DNA from: Mycolicibacterium neoaurum
GTDB taxonomy: Bacteria > Actinomycetota > Actinomycetes > Mycobacteriales > Mycobacteriaceae
Direction: 5' to 3'
Length of the DNA: 64,000 nucleotides
NCBI RefSeq assembly: GCF_036946495.1
Contig: NZ_JAQIIX010000002.1
Span: 3,658,001-3,722,000, forward strand
Below the pieces are notes generated by a model that made no database searches, had not been told where the DNA came from, and saw only the letters and a program-made list of their open reading frames with translations. The stretch's first letter is position 1. Each line of letters starts with the position of its first letter. Made by a program: the position numbers and the translations under genes. Shown piece after piece: positions 51,510-60,654 of this stretch.

Positions 51510-52342
51510 GCACCGCATCAGTACTCATACCCGCCGACGACACCGCGCACGCGACCTCGGGGACTCCGGCGCCGCGCTACACCCTGCTGCTGTCCACCGA
51601 GCCCGAGCACATCGAGGCGGCCCAGCGGCTGCGTCACGAGGTGTTCACCTCCGAGCCCGGCTTCGCGTTGACCGCGAGCCCCGACGGCCTGGACGCCGAC
51701 CGCTTCGACCAGTACTGCGATCACCTGCTGGTCCGTGAGGACGGGTCCGGCGAGTTGGTCGGCTGCTACCGGATGCTGCCGCCACCGGGTGCTATCGCCG
51801 CTGGAAGTCTCTACACCGCAACCGAATTCGACGTCCGGTTGCTGGACACCCTGCGACCGTCGCTGGTCGAGATGGGCCGCGCCGTGGTGCGCGAAGACCA
51901 CCGCAACGGCGGCGTGGTGCTGCTTATGTGGGCGGGCATCCTGGCCTACCTTGACCGCTGCGGTTACGACTACGTCACCGGCTGCGTGTCGGTGCCGACG
52001 CATCCTGCCGGGGAGACCCCCGGCAGTGGTCTGCGCGGGGTACGCGATTTCGTGTTGCGCCGCCACGGCGCGCCCACCGAGTACACGCTGCGCCCCTACC
52101 GCCCGGTGGTCATCGACGGTCGCGGCCTCGACGACATCGAGCCACCGGCCAGGGTCAGCGTGCCGGCCCTGATGCGCGGATATCTGCGCCTCGGCGCCCA
52201 GGTGTGCGGTGAGCCGGCCCACGATCCCGATTTCGGTGTCGGCGACTTCCCGGCGCTGCTGGACAAGCGGCGTGCCGACGTCCGCTACCTGAGGCGCCTG
52301 CGCTCGGTGTCGCAGGCCACCGAGGGGGAGGCACGGTCGTGA
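51506..52342 (+). CDS. OlsB-like GNAT N-acyltransferase (Rv3027c-like)
   Basis: A 278-residue protein of the OlsB/haemolysin-like acyltransferase group: RLRHEVFTSEPG, a D-rich DADRFDQYCDHLLV, GELVGCYRMLPP and LVEMGRAVVREDHRNGG. OlsB acylates ornithine from acyl-ACP in ornithine lipid synthesis. Its start is the ATGA of the upstream repeat and it overlaps the PlsC-like gene as GTGA, the order olsB-olsA. Whether this organism makes ornithine lipid is not known from the sequence. Confidence 0.83.
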   Translation: MSTASVLIPADDTAHATSGTPAPRYTLLLSTEPEHIEAAQRLRHEVFTSEPGFALTASPDGLDADRFDQYCDHLLVREDGSGELVGCYRMLPPPGAIAAGSLYTATEFDVRLLDTLRPSLVEMGRAVVREDHRNGGVVLLMWAGILAYLDRCGYDYVTGCVSVPTHPAGETPGSGLRGVRDFVLRRHGAPTEYTLRPYRPVVIDGRGLDDIEPPARVSVPALMRGYLRLGAQVCGEPAHDPDFGVGDFPALLDKRRADVRYLRRLRSVSQATEGEARS

Positions 52343-53202
52343 CCGTCACCGGACATGCATGGTTGCCCAAGGCGACCTGCGATGAGGGCTGCATGCACGC
52401 CGGCGCCGCCGCGCCGGGCTCGCGACCGGCCGTGTGGACCCGCACCACGTTGCGGGTGACCGGTGCGGTGCTGTTGTTCCTCGCCGTGCCACTGCTGGCC
52501 ATGCCGCTGCCCGGCCGCTCACACCTGCAACGCGCCTACTGCCGGCTGATGCTGCGCTGCGTCGGCGTCCGGATCACCGTGTCGGGCGGCCCGATCCGCA
52601 ACCTGCGCGGTGTCCTGGTGGTCAGCGGGCACGTGTCCTGGCTGGACGTCTTCAGCATCGGTGCGGTCTTGCCGGGATCGTTCGTCGCCCGCGCCGACCT
52701 GATCGACTGGCCGGCGCTGGGCGTCGTCGCCAGGATCATGAAGGTGATCCCGATCGAGCGGGAAAACCTGCGCAGGCTGCCCGCGGTCGTCGGTGCGGTC
52801 GCGGCCCGGTTGCGCGGCGGGCATACCGTGGTCGCCTTCCCCGAGGGCACCACCTGGTGTGGCCTCGGCTACGGTCCGTTCCGGCCGGCGATGTTCCAGG
52901 CCGCGGTCGACGCGGGCCGCCCCGTGCAACCGCTGCGGCTGACATACCACCACCGCGACGGCACCCCGTCGACGGTGCCCGCCTATATCGGCGAGGACAC
53001 CCTGCTTGCTTCCATCCGCCGCCTGGTCACCGCCCGGCGCACGGTCGTGCACGTGCAGGTGCAGTCCTTGGAGCTGCCTGGTGACGATCGCCGGGATCTG
53101 GCTGCCCGTTGCGAGGCCGCGGTGCGCGGACCCGGTGCGGTGGGGGTCCACCGACGCGCCGCCCATATCGGTGCCGCGGCCGGTGAGGTATTGGTGGCCT
53201 GA
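52339..53202 (+). CDS. PlsC-type 1-acyl-glycerol-3-phosphate acyltransferase-like (Rv3026c/OlsA-like)
   Basis: A 287-residue acyltransferase with one N-terminal membrane helix (about 38-56), the H-x4-D motif in SGHVSWLDVFS, the substrate motif VIPIEREN and the FPEGTTW motif. It acylates a hydroxyl of lyso-lipid substrates. Coupled by GTGA to the OlsB-like gene, it could add the second acyl chain to lyso-ornithine lipid (OlsA) or act in phosphatidic acid synthesis. Confidence 0.85.
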   Translation: MTVTGHAWLPKATCDEGCMHAGAAAPGSRPAVWTRTTLRVTGAVLLFLAVPLLAMPLPGRSHLQRAYCRLMLRCVGVRITVSGGPIRNLRGVLVVSGHVSWLDVFSIGAVLPGSFVARADLIDWPALGVVARIMKVIPIERENLRRLPAVVGAVAARLRGGHTVVAFPEGTTWCGLGYGPFRPAMFQAAVDAGRPVQPLRLTYHHRDGTPSTVPAYIGEDTLLASIRRLVTARRTVVHVQVQSLELPGDDRRDLAARCEAAVRGPGAVGVHRRAAHIGAAAGEVLVA

Positions 53203-53249
53203 CCGCGCTGGATCGGGTCAGCGCCCGTGGCGGCTATCCTGGACGGGCC

Positions 53250-54437
53250 ATGAGCGCCGCTTACCTGGATCACGCCGCCACCACCCCGATGCACCCCGCT
53301 GCCATCGAGGCGATGACGTCGGTGCTGACCACGGTGGGCAATGCCTCCTCGCTGCACACCTCCGGGCGGGCCGCTCGGCGCCGAATGGAGGAGGCCCGCG
53401 AGACGCTGGCGCAGCTGCTGGGCGCGCGCCCGTCGGAAGTGATCTTCACCGCAGGCGGCACCGAATCGGACAATCTGGCCATCAAGGGCATCTTCTGGGC
53501 TCGCCGCGACGCCGACCCGCGCCGCCGCCGCATCGTCACGGCGCAGGTGGAGCACCACGCCGTGCTCGACGCCGTCGAGTGGCTCGTCGAGCACGAGGGT
53601 GCCGACGTCACCTGGTTGCCGGTGGACGCCGAGGGGGCGGTGTCGGCCGAGGATCTGCGCACGGTGCTGGCCGCACACGATGATGTGGCGCTGGTGTCGT
53701 TGATGTGGGCCAACAACGAGGTGGGCACGATCTCGCCGATCGCCGACCTGGCCGCTGTCGCCGCCGAGTTCGACGTGCCCATCCACAGCGATGCCATCCA
53801 GGCGGTGGGGCACATCCCCGTTGACTTCGCCGCCAGTGGTCTGTCGGCGATGAGCCTGGCCGCCCACAAGTTCGGCGGCCCGGCCGGTGTCGGCGCCCTG
53901 TTGCTGCGACGCGACACCGCCTGCGTACCCGTGTTGCACGGTGGTGGCCAGGAACGCGATGTCCGCTCCGGGACACCGGATGTCGCCGGTGCGGTCGGTA
54001 TGGCCGCAGCCGCGAAGGCGGCTGTGGACGAGTTGGCCGATAACAGCACGCGCGTCGCGGCGTTGCGCGACCGGTTGATCGCCGGTGTCCAAGCCGGCAT
54101 CGAGGATGTCGACGTCAACGGTGCCGATGGTGATCGGCGGTTACCGGGCAACGCGCACTTCACCTTTCGCGGCTGCGAGGGCGACGCGCTGCTGATGCTG
54201 CTGGACGCCAAGGGTGTCGAGTGCTCGACCGGCTCGGCATGTACCGCCGGGGTCGCCCAGCCCTCCCACGTGTTGATCGCAATGGGTGCCGATCCGGCGG
54301 CCGCACGCGGATCACTGCGACTGTCGCTGGGGCACACCAGCACCGAAGCCGATGTCGACGCCGCCCTCGCCGTGCTGCCCGCGGCGGTGCAGCGCGCCAG
54401 GGAGGCCGCGTTGGCCAGTGCGGGGACCCGCGCATGA
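53250..54437 (+). CDS. iscS: Cysteine desulfurase (IscS-like, Rv3025c)
   Basis: A 395-residue PLP enzyme. N-terminal YLDHAATTPM, PLP Lys in AHKFGGPAG, and the catalytic Cys in CSTGSACTAG. It removes sulfur from cysteine as a persulfide for Fe-S clusters and tRNA thiolation. TATCCT at 53235-53240 is a probable -10 box with a short leader. Its stop overlaps the mnmA start (ATGA), so sulfur source and tRNA thiolase are made together. Confidence 0.95.
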   Translation: MSAAYLDHAATTPMHPAAIEAMTSVLTTVGNASSLHTSGRAARRRMEEARETLAQLLGARPSEVIFTAGGTESDNLAIKGIFWARRDADPRRRRIVTAQVEHHAVLDAVEWLVEHEGADVTWLPVDAEGAVSAEDLRTVLAAHDDVALVSLMWANNEVGTISPIADLAAVAAEFDVPIHSDAIQAVGHIPVDFAASGLSAMSLAAHKFGGPAGVGALLLRRDTACVPVLHGGGQERDVRSGTPDVAGAVGMAAAAKAAVDELADNSTRVAALRDRLIAGVQAGIEDVDVNGADGDRRLPGNAHFTFRGCEGDALLMLLDAKGVECSTGSACTAGVAQPSHVLIAMGADPAAARGSLRLSLGHTSTEADVDAALAVLPAAVQRAREAALASAGTRA

Positions 54438-55504
54438 GGGTATTGGTCGCAATGAGCGGCGGGGTGGACTCCTCGGTGGCTGCCGCGCGCATGGTCGACG
54501 CGGGACATGATGTGGTCGGAGTGCACCTGGCATTGTCGTCCGCGCCAGGAACCCTGCGCACCGGGTCGCGCGGATGCTGCTCCAAGGAGGATGCCGGCGA
54601 TGCCCGGCGTGTCGCCGATATTCTCGAAATCCCATTCTATGTATGGGATTTCGCGGATCGCTTCAAGGAGGAGGTGATCGACGATTTTGTCGACGCCTAC
54701 GCTCGCGGCGAGACGCCCAACCCGTGTGTGAAATGCAATGAGACGATCAAGTTCTCCGCGCTGTCCGCACGGGCGCTGGCTCTCGGCTTCGACGCGGTGG
54801 CCACCGGCCACTACGCCCGGCTGTCCGACGGACGGTTACGACGCGCGGTCGACGTCGACAAGGATCAGTCCTACGTGCTGGCGGTGCTGACCGCAGAACA
54901 GTTGCGCACCGCCGTCTTTCCGATCGGTGACACCCCCAAGTCGGAGATCCGTGCCGAGGCGGCCCGCCGTGGGCTCGCCGTCGCCGAGAAACCGGACAGC
55001 CACGACATCTGCTTCATCCCCTCCGGTGACACCCGCGCCTTCCTGGGTGCCAAGATCGGCATCCGCCCTGGCGCGGTGATCGACGCCGGGGGGACCGTGC
55101 TGGCCGAACACGACGGTGTGCACGGCTTCACCATCGGTCAGCGCAAGGGTCTGGGCATCGCCGGACCCGGTCCTGACGGTCAGCCGCGTTACGTCACGGG
55201 TATCGATGCCGCCACCGGCACGGTGCGCGTCGGCCCCGCCGAAGATCTCGACGTCCGCGAACTCGTCGGCGACAAACCGGTGTTCACCGCAGGCGTCGCG
55301 CCCGAGGGACCGGTCGAGGGTGTGGTCCAGGTGCGCGCCCACGGCGGACTCGCCGAGGCCGTCGTCGACGTCGCGGACGGCAGGCTGGTGGCAGATCTGC
55401 GCGAACCGCTGCGCGGGGTGGCACCGGGCCAGACGATGGTGCTCTATCGGCCAGACCCCGACGGTGACGAGGTCATCGCCAGCGCGACCGTCGCGCGCGC
55501 GTGA
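54434..55504 (+). CDS. mnmA: tRNA-specific 2-thiouridylase
   Basis: A 356-residue enzyme. The ATP loop is MSGGVDSSVAA, the catalytic cysteines lie in TPNPCVKCNE and DSHDICFIP, and GHYARL and TIGQRKGLG are also conserved. It thiolates U34 of tRNAs for Lys, Glu and Gln, using sulfur from a desulfurase such as the gene before it. The start is the ATGA overlap, and the stop overlaps the next gene (GTGA). Confidence 0.96.
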   Translation: MRVLVAMSGGVDSSVAAARMVDAGHDVVGVHLALSSAPGTLRTGSRGCCSKEDAGDARRVADILEIPFYVWDFADRFKEEVIDDFVDAYARGETPNPCVKCNETIKFSALSARALALGFDAVATGHYARLSDGRLRRAVDVDKDQSYVLAVLTAEQLRTAVFPIGDTPKSEIRAEAARRGLAVAEKPDSHDICFIPSGDTRAFLGAKIGIRPGAVIDAGGTVLAEHDGVHGFTIGQRKGLGIAGPGPDGQPRYVTGIDAATGTVRVGPAEDLDVRELVGDKPVFTAGVAPEGPVEGVVQVRAHGGLAEAVVDVADGRLVADLREPLRGVAPGQTMVLYRPDPDGDEVIASATVARA

Positions 55505-56511
55505 GCGCTTTTGCCGCCGCCACCGGGATCGGCTCCTGGCCGGGCGTCTCGGCGCATCAAGCCGCCGAGATCGTCGTCGGCGAACTGCACTCACTGGCAC
55601 ATCTGGTGGAACTCCCGGCCCGCGGTGTCGGCGCCGACATGATCGGTCGTACCGGCGCGCTGCTCGTCGACATCGGTATCGACACTGCGCCGCGGGCCTA
55701 CCGCATCGCCGGTGGCCGCAGCGCCGTCCTGCGACGTGCGGTCAGCCTGCTCAACGAGGACCTCGACGCCCTCGAAGAGGCGTGGGAGAAGGCCGGACTG
55801 CGTGGGCAGGGCCGCACCGTCAAGGTGCAGGCCGCGGGGCCCATCACGCTGGCGGCCGAACTCGAGCTACCCAACGGCCATCGCGCCATCACCGACGCCG
55901 GAGCGCTGCGCGATCTGGCGGGATCGTTGTCCGAGGGCCTGGCTGCGCACCGCGCCGAGCTCGCCCGGCGACTGGATGCCGAGGTCGTCGTCCAGCTCGA
56001 CGAACCATCCCTGCCCGCCGCGCTGGCGGGCCGGTTGACCGGAGTGACCAGCCTGTCGCCGGTGCACCCGGTCGACGAACAACTGGCCGCGGCCCTGCTC
56101 GACGCGGTGATCGGTGCCGTCGGGGGACCGGTCGCCCTGCACAGCTGCGCCGCTGACCTGCCGTGGATGTTGTTGCAGCGCAGCGCATTGGCCGCGATCG
56201 CGGTTGACGCCTCGAAGTTGCGGGCGGCCGATCTGGACGGCGTGGGGGAGTTCATCGAGTCGGGCCGCACCGTGCTGCTCGGTGTGATCCCGGGTACGGC
56301 CCCGGCGCAGCGGTGGGTACCCGAACACGCCGCCGCGGCGGCCGCGGCGGTGACCGACCGGCTCGGATTCGCCCGCACGATCCTGCGGGACCGCGTCGGC
56401 ATCACCCCCGCGTGCGGCCTGGCCGGCGCCACCGAGACCTGGTCGCGCGCCGCCCTTTCGCTGGCGCAGAAGGCCGTCGACGGACTGGCGGCCGATCCCG
56501 AAGCGATCTGA
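55501..56511 (+). CDS. MetE C-terminal-like protein (Rv3015c-like)
   Basis: A 336-residue protein of the UROD/MetE-like superfamily (GIGSWPGVSAHQAAEIVVGE, VQAAGPITLAAEL, VVQLDEPSLPAAL, HSCAADLPW, GVIPGT and ITPACGLAG). It has the zinc-site pattern H-x-C and a later Cys in TPACGL, so a cobalamin-independent methyl transfer is possible, but it lacks the N-terminal half of MetE. Coupled to mnmA by GTGA overlap. Exact substrate unknown. Confidence 0.85.
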   Translation: MSAFAAATGIGSWPGVSAHQAAEIVVGELHSLAHLVELPARGVGADMIGRTGALLVDIGIDTAPRAYRIAGGRSAVLRRAVSLLNEDLDALEEAWEKAGLRGQGRTVKVQAAGPITLAAELELPNGHRAITDAGALRDLAGSLSEGLAAHRAELARRLDAEVVVQLDEPSLPAALAGRLTGVTSLSPVHPVDEQLAAALLDAVIGAVGGPVALHSCAADLPWMLLQRSALAAIAVDASKLRAADLDGVGEFIESGRTVLLGVIPGTAPAQRWVPEHAAAAAAAVTDRLGFARTILRDRVGITPACGLAGATETWSRAALSLAQKAVDGLAADPEAI

Positions 56512-56514
56512 CCG

Positions 56515-58125
56515 TCAGCTGCCGCGTAGGTCCTTGCGCAGGATCTTCCCGGATGCCGATTTCGGGATGGCGTCGATGAAGGCGACCTGCCGCACCTTCT
56601 TGTACGCCGCAACCTGACCCGCGACATAGTCCATCACGGCCTCGGCGGTGAGATCGGCATCGGGCTGGCGTACCACGAACGCCTTGGGCACTTCCTCACC
56701 GGACTCCGTGTCGACGACACCGATGACCGCCGCGTCCGCGATCGAAGGATGTCCGAGCAGAACGGCCTCCAGCTCGGCAGGGGGAACCTGGTAGCCCTTG
56801 TATTTGATCAGCTCCTTGAGCCGATCGACGATGAACACGCAGCCGGTCGGGTCGACCCGGGCCAGATCGCCGGTGTGCAGGTAACCGTCGGCGTCGATGG
56901 TCTGCCGGGTGGCCTCCTCGTTGTTCAGGTAGCCGGCCATCACATTCGGCCCCTTGAACCACAGTTCACCGGTCTCGGACAAGCCCGACTCCGGAAGCCC
57001 GATCTCGTCGCCGGTTTCCGGGTCGATGAGCTTGCTCGACGAGTTGGGTACGGTCCACCCACACGAACTCATCGGTGCGCTCGTGCCGAGCGCCTCCTTA
57101 CCGCCGTCGAATGGGGTCAGGTGACTCACCGGGCTGAGCTCGCTCATGCCGTAGCCCTGCACCAGCGGGGTGCCCAGCCGGGCGGTGACGGCCTTGCCCA
57201 GTTCCTCGTCCAGCGGTGCGGCCCCGGACATGATGCCGTGCAGCGAGGACAGGTCGTACTCGTCGACCAGCGGGTGCTTGGCCAAGGCCACCGCGACCGG
57301 CGGGGCGATGAAGGCGTGTGTGCACTTCTGCTCGGCGATGTTGGACAGGAACTCCGTCAGATCGAAGCTGGGCATGATGACCAGTTGCGCCCGTGCGTGC
57401 AGGGCGGCGTTGAGCAGCACCGTCATGCCGTAGATGTGGAAGAACGGCAGGACCGCCAGCACCCGATCGCCGGCGGTCATCTTCTGTAGTGGGCGGATCT
57501 GGGCGACATTGGCCACCAGGTTGCGATGGGTCAGCATCACGCCCTTGGGATTTCCGGTAGTACCCGAGCTGTAGGGGAGCACCGCCAGATGGGTGGCCGG
57601 ATCGAACTCGACCGCGGGTGCGGCGTGGCCGGCGCCGAGTAGGTCCGCGGCATTGGGATGCCCGTCGGCATCGGCGCCTGGGCCGTCGAGCACGACGACC
57701 GCCGACGGGTCGAGGCCAGCACCCTGGGCGCCCTGTACCGCCTGCGGCTTGAGCGCCGAGATCGTCACCAGCAGTGCGGCTTTGGAGTCCTTGAGCTGTT
57801 TGGTGATGTCATTGGCGGTGAACAGCGCATTGATGGTGGTCGCGGTGGCGCCCGACCGGAGGATGCCGTGGAAGGCGACGGCGAAGGCCGCGCTGTTGGG
57901 GGCGAGCAGGCCGACGACGTCACCTGGCCCGAGGCCGCGGTGGGCAAGTGCACCGGCGAAGGCGTCGATGCGCCCGATCATCTCGCGGTAGGTGGTCGGG
58001 GTGTTCGATTTGGTGTCCAACAACGCGACCTCGTCGAGAACCGCCGGATCGATATCGGCGAAGAGGTAGTCGTAGACGCTTGACGTGGGAATCTGCACCT
58101 GGGGGAAGGGGCTGTCGATAGTCAT
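56515..58125 (-). CDS. Acyl-CoA ligase, 4-coumarate-CoA ligase type
   Basis: A 536-residue ANL-family enzyme. Motifs: PYSSGTTGNPKGV (AMP-binding), GYGMSELSPVS, GYLHTGDLARVD and the C-terminal catalytic lysine in PKSASGKILRKDL. It activates a carboxylic acid as the CoA thioester; aromatic or medium-chain acids are likely from the subgroup. The ATG at 58125 opens the fold; the upstream open frame runs opposite the next gene. Convergent with the MetE-like gene and divergent from the epoxide hydrolase. Confidence 0.92.
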   Translation of the reverse strand: MTIDSPFPQVQIPTSSVYDYLFADIDPAVLDEVALLDTKSNTPTTYREMIGRIDAFAGALAHRGLGPGDVVGLLAPNSAAFAVAFHGILRSGATATTINALFTANDITKQLKDSKAALLVTISALKPQAVQGAQGAGLDPSAVVVLDGPGADADGHPNAADLLGAGHAAPAVEFDPATHLAVLPYSSGTTGNPKGVMLTHRNLVANVAQIRPLQKMTAGDRVLAVLPFFHIYGMTVLLNAALHARAQLVIMPSFDLTEFLSNIAEQKCTHAFIAPPVAVALAKHPLVDEYDLSSLHGIMSGAAPLDEELGKAVTARLGTPLVQGYGMSELSPVSHLTPFDGGKEALGTSAPMSSCGWTVPNSSSKLIDPETGDEIGLPESGLSETGELWFKGPNVMAGYLNNEEATRQTIDADGYLHTGDLARVDPTGCVFIVDRLKELIKYKGYQVPPAELEAVLLGHPSIADAAVIGVVDTESGEEVPKAFVVRQPDADLTAEAVMDYVAGQVAAYKKVRQVAFIDAIPKSASGKILRKDLRGS

Positions 58126-58230
58126 GGTGTCGCCTATCTCATCATGACTCGCCCGCTCATGTGGGCGGCTCGCGCGGATGGTCATCAATCCACGCGATAC
58201 CGGCGGTACCGCATAACGTACAGTGTCGTG

Positions 58231-59130
58231 ATGCCCGTCGTCACAGACACCCCGCCCGCTCTTCCCGGCGTCGAACACCGCTTTGTCGACCTCGGCTCGG
58301 GCGTGACGATCCATGTCGCCGATGCCGGTCCCGCCGACGGCCGGCCGGTCATGTTCATCCACGGATTTCCGCAGAACTGGTGGGAATGGCGCGAAATGAT
58401 CGCTCCGCTGGCGGCTGACGGCTATCGGGTGCTGTGTCCCGATCTTCGGGGTGCGGGCTGGAGTTCGGCACCGCGGGATCGCTATCTGAAGAACGACATG
58501 GCCGATGATCTGGCCGCGGTCTGCGACCGTCTCGGTGTCGGCCCGGTGCATCTCGTCGCCCACGACTGGGGAGGCCCGGTGGCCACCATCTTCATGCTGC
58601 GCCACCCGGACAAGGTGGCCGCGTTCATGGGGATGAACACCGCCGTGCCGTGGCTCAAGCACGACCGCGAGGCGATTCTCAACTTCTGGCGCATGTGGTA
58701 CCAGGTTCCGATGATGCTGCCCGTGATCGGGCCACGGGTCATCGCCGATCGCAAGGCGCGCTATTTCAACCTGCTCGGACCGTGGGTGGGTGGGCAGTTC
58801 CAGACACCGCCCGCCGATATCGCCTTCTACGTCGACTGTATGCGGCGCCCCGGTTACGCCGAGGCGGGTTCACGCTGGTACCGCACCTTCCAGCGTCGCG
58901 AGGCAATCCGTTGGCTGCGAGGCGAATTCGATCATCACAAGGTGAACGTCCCGGTGCGGTGGCTGCACGGCACCTACGACAAGGTGCTGACACCGGAACT
59001 GCTGCGGGTTCTGCCCGAGCACTGTTCGGACTTCGAGCTCGAGCTGGTGCCCGGGGTCGGGCACTGGATCGTCGAGCAGTGTCCCGAACTGGTTCTCGAC
59101 CGGCTACGGATGTTTCTGAAGACCACCTAG
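58231..59130 (+). CDS. ephF: Epoxide hydrolase (EphF-like alpha/beta hydrolase)
   Basis: A 299-residue soluble epoxide hydrolase fold. FIHGFPQNWWEW carries the HGxP oxyanion loop, the nucleophile Asp is in VAHDWGGPV, and the catalytic His is in PGVGHWIVEQ. Tyrosines for epoxide opening lie in the cap region (about 145-235). It opens epoxides to diols, for lipid turnover or detoxification. TACAGT at 58219-58224 six bases before ATG predicts a leaderless transcript. Confidence 0.87.
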   Translation: MPVVTDTPPALPGVEHRFVDLGSGVTIHVADAGPADGRPVMFIHGFPQNWWEWREMIAPLAADGYRVLCPDLRGAGWSSAPRDRYLKNDMADDLAAVCDRLGVGPVHLVAHDWGGPVATIFMLRHPDKVAAFMGMNTAVPWLKHDREAILNFWRMWYQVPMMLPVIGPRVIADRKARYFNLLGPWVGGQFQTPPADIAFYVDCMRRPGYAEAGSRWYRTFQRREAIRWLRGEFDHHKVNVPVRWLHGTYDKVLTPELLRVLPEHCSDFELELVPGVGHWIVEQCPELVLDRLRMFLKTT

Positions 59131-59140
59131 GATCGGGCGG

Positions 59141-59974
59141 ATGAGGTTGTCCGCGCTGGATCTGGCGACGCGGAAGTTCTGGCGCGCGACCGGCCGGGTG
59201 GTCGATCTGGAGGGCGCCGAGTCCTGGCTGGCGGCCCCGATGGGCGTCGAGGGCTGGATGTCGGCGGAAGCGACGCGGCGCGGCGGAACTTTCGTCGACG
59301 ACGACCCCGACGCGGGTTTGCAGCCATCGCTTTCGGTGCTGGCCGGTCCCGGCTTCGATCCCGCCTTGGTACACCCGGTGATCCACGATTTCTACACCCG
59401 CACCGCCCGCTGGCGGATGGAGGTGTGGAGCAGTTGGTCTCCGTTGTTCTGGCCGGCCGGCGAAGCGGTGTCACGAGTCTTCGGCAAGCGGGTCCAGCAA
59501 CTGGCGCTGCCGATGCGCCCACTGGACGTGGCCCATGGGATGGATGGGCGGGTGTCGGTCATCAGCGACGCCGCCGGTGATCAGGCCGCCGCGGCGTGGG
59601 TGCGCACCCTGCGCCGCAGCGGTGACACGGTGTTCAGCGGGTGTTATTCGCGCGCAACGCTTCCCGGTGCCCGACGGCCGAGCGTGCATGTCGCCTTCCC
59701 GTTGGAGGACGGCAACCTCCAGGTCTTCCTACAGCCGCAGCTTCGGCCGGGTGGCGGCATGCGCCTGGTCTCACCGTCCGGACCGTGGGGCACCGACGGC
59801 GCGTACATCCTGGTGCGTGACCGCGGTCGGCATTTCGCCCGCCGCGTGCCGCTGCACGAGACGTTCGATCTCTACCTCGACGAGGAGGCGGTGTTGCGCA
59901 CCGATCACGTGCTGCGGATCTGGAACATGCCCGCGGTCCGGTTGCACTACAAGCTGGAACGCCACGGGACGTAA
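59141..59974 (+). CDS. Conserved hypothetical protein
   Basis: A 277-residue soluble protein without a signal peptide or known motif. It starts SALDLATRKFWRATGRVVDL and contains VHPVIHDFYTRTARWRMEVW, then LEDGNLQVFLQPQLRPGGG. The composition and length are those of a real protein. TAGGAT at 59128-59133, which uses the stop codon of the preceding gene as its first bases, gives a leaderless ATG. It overlaps the convergent gene by 28 bp. I do not recognise a family. Confidence 0.6.
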   Translation: MRLSALDLATRKFWRATGRVVDLEGAESWLAAPMGVEGWMSAEATRRGGTFVDDDPDAGLQPSLSVLAGPGFDPALVHPVIHDFYTRTARWRMEVWSSWSPLFWPAGEAVSRVFGKRVQQLALPMRPLDVAHGMDGRVSVISDAAGDQAAAAWVRTLRRSGDTVFSGCYSRATLPGARRPSVHVAFPLEDGNLQVFLQPQLRPGGGMRLVSPSGPWGTDGAYILVRDRGRHFARRVPLHETFDLYLDEEAVLRTDHVLRIWNMPAVRLHYKLERHGT

Positions 59975-60654
59975 CCGGTCTGGCCGTTCCAATATCCGTG
60001 CTCGGACAGCGGCCGGAACCGGTAGGTGGCGAACTCCCGGTGGAAATCGCGGCGGCGCCGTTCGACCATCGCGTCGGCGTGGCGGCCGGGATGCTCGGTT
60101 CCGGCCGGTGCCCGCCCGTGAACCATCTCGGTCATCGACTGCACCGAACGCCAGATGGAGAAGGTCGATATCGACCGCGGCGGACGCATCGCGGCCAGTG
60201 CCAGCGTGGCATCGGGATGATCGCGCACCAACCGCTCGACCGGCCGGCCCCACGACAGGAAGCGTGGTAGTTCCGGCAATCGCATGCGCGCCAGCGTGAC
60301 CGCCACGACAGGCTCGTCGTCGTCCCAGCGGGTGGTCTGCGGGGGCAGATCGGACAGCTCGCTCACCGTCGACCAGCGGCGTAGGAAGGTCATCCGGACA
60401 TGCCATCCGGTGGCGAACCACCCGCCCTGATGTCCGGACAGAAAGGCGTCGACGGCGGCCTCGTTGTCCCAACGCGCGAACATGGCCATCCGGCGCACCT
60501 GCATCCGCTCTGGCGACAAAGCAGGCGCTCCGAGCCGCATCAGCGCCAGGCATTCGGCGTGCCGCAGACCGTCCACCACCGGTGGGCGCCGCAGCAGCGG
60601 CATGCTCACGCGCGCGGGCATCTGGGCCAGGTGAAAGGTGAAGATGTCGGTCAT
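59947..60654 (-). CDS. CrtA-like (spheroidene monooxygenase family) protein
   Basis: A 235-residue protein like the spheroidene monooxygenase group (HLAQMPARVSMPLL near the start, GWFATGWHVRMTFLRRW in the middle, YRFRPLSEHGYWNG at the end). CrtA oxidises a carotenoid in phototrophs; non-phototrophic members probably have other substrates. Start is the ATGA overlap (60651-60654) with the upstream MmcQ gene, so they form one unit. Confidence 0.7.
   Translation of the reverse strand: MTDIFTFHLAQMPARVSMPLLRRPPVVDGLRHAECLALMRLGAPALSPERMQVRRMAMFARWDNEAAVDAFLSGHQGGWFATGWHVRMTFLRRWSTVSELSDLPPQTTRWDDDEPVVAVTLARMRLPELPRFLSWGRPVERLVRDHPDATLALAAMRPPRSISTFSIWRSVQSMTEMVHGRAPAGTEHPGRHADAMVERRRRDFHREFATYRFRPLSEHGYWNGQTGYVPWRSSL

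Noticed and set aside
58126..58662. Upstream extension of the acyl-CoA ligase frame
   Set aside because: It runs opposite the epoxide hydrolase gene; the ligase fold starts at 58125.
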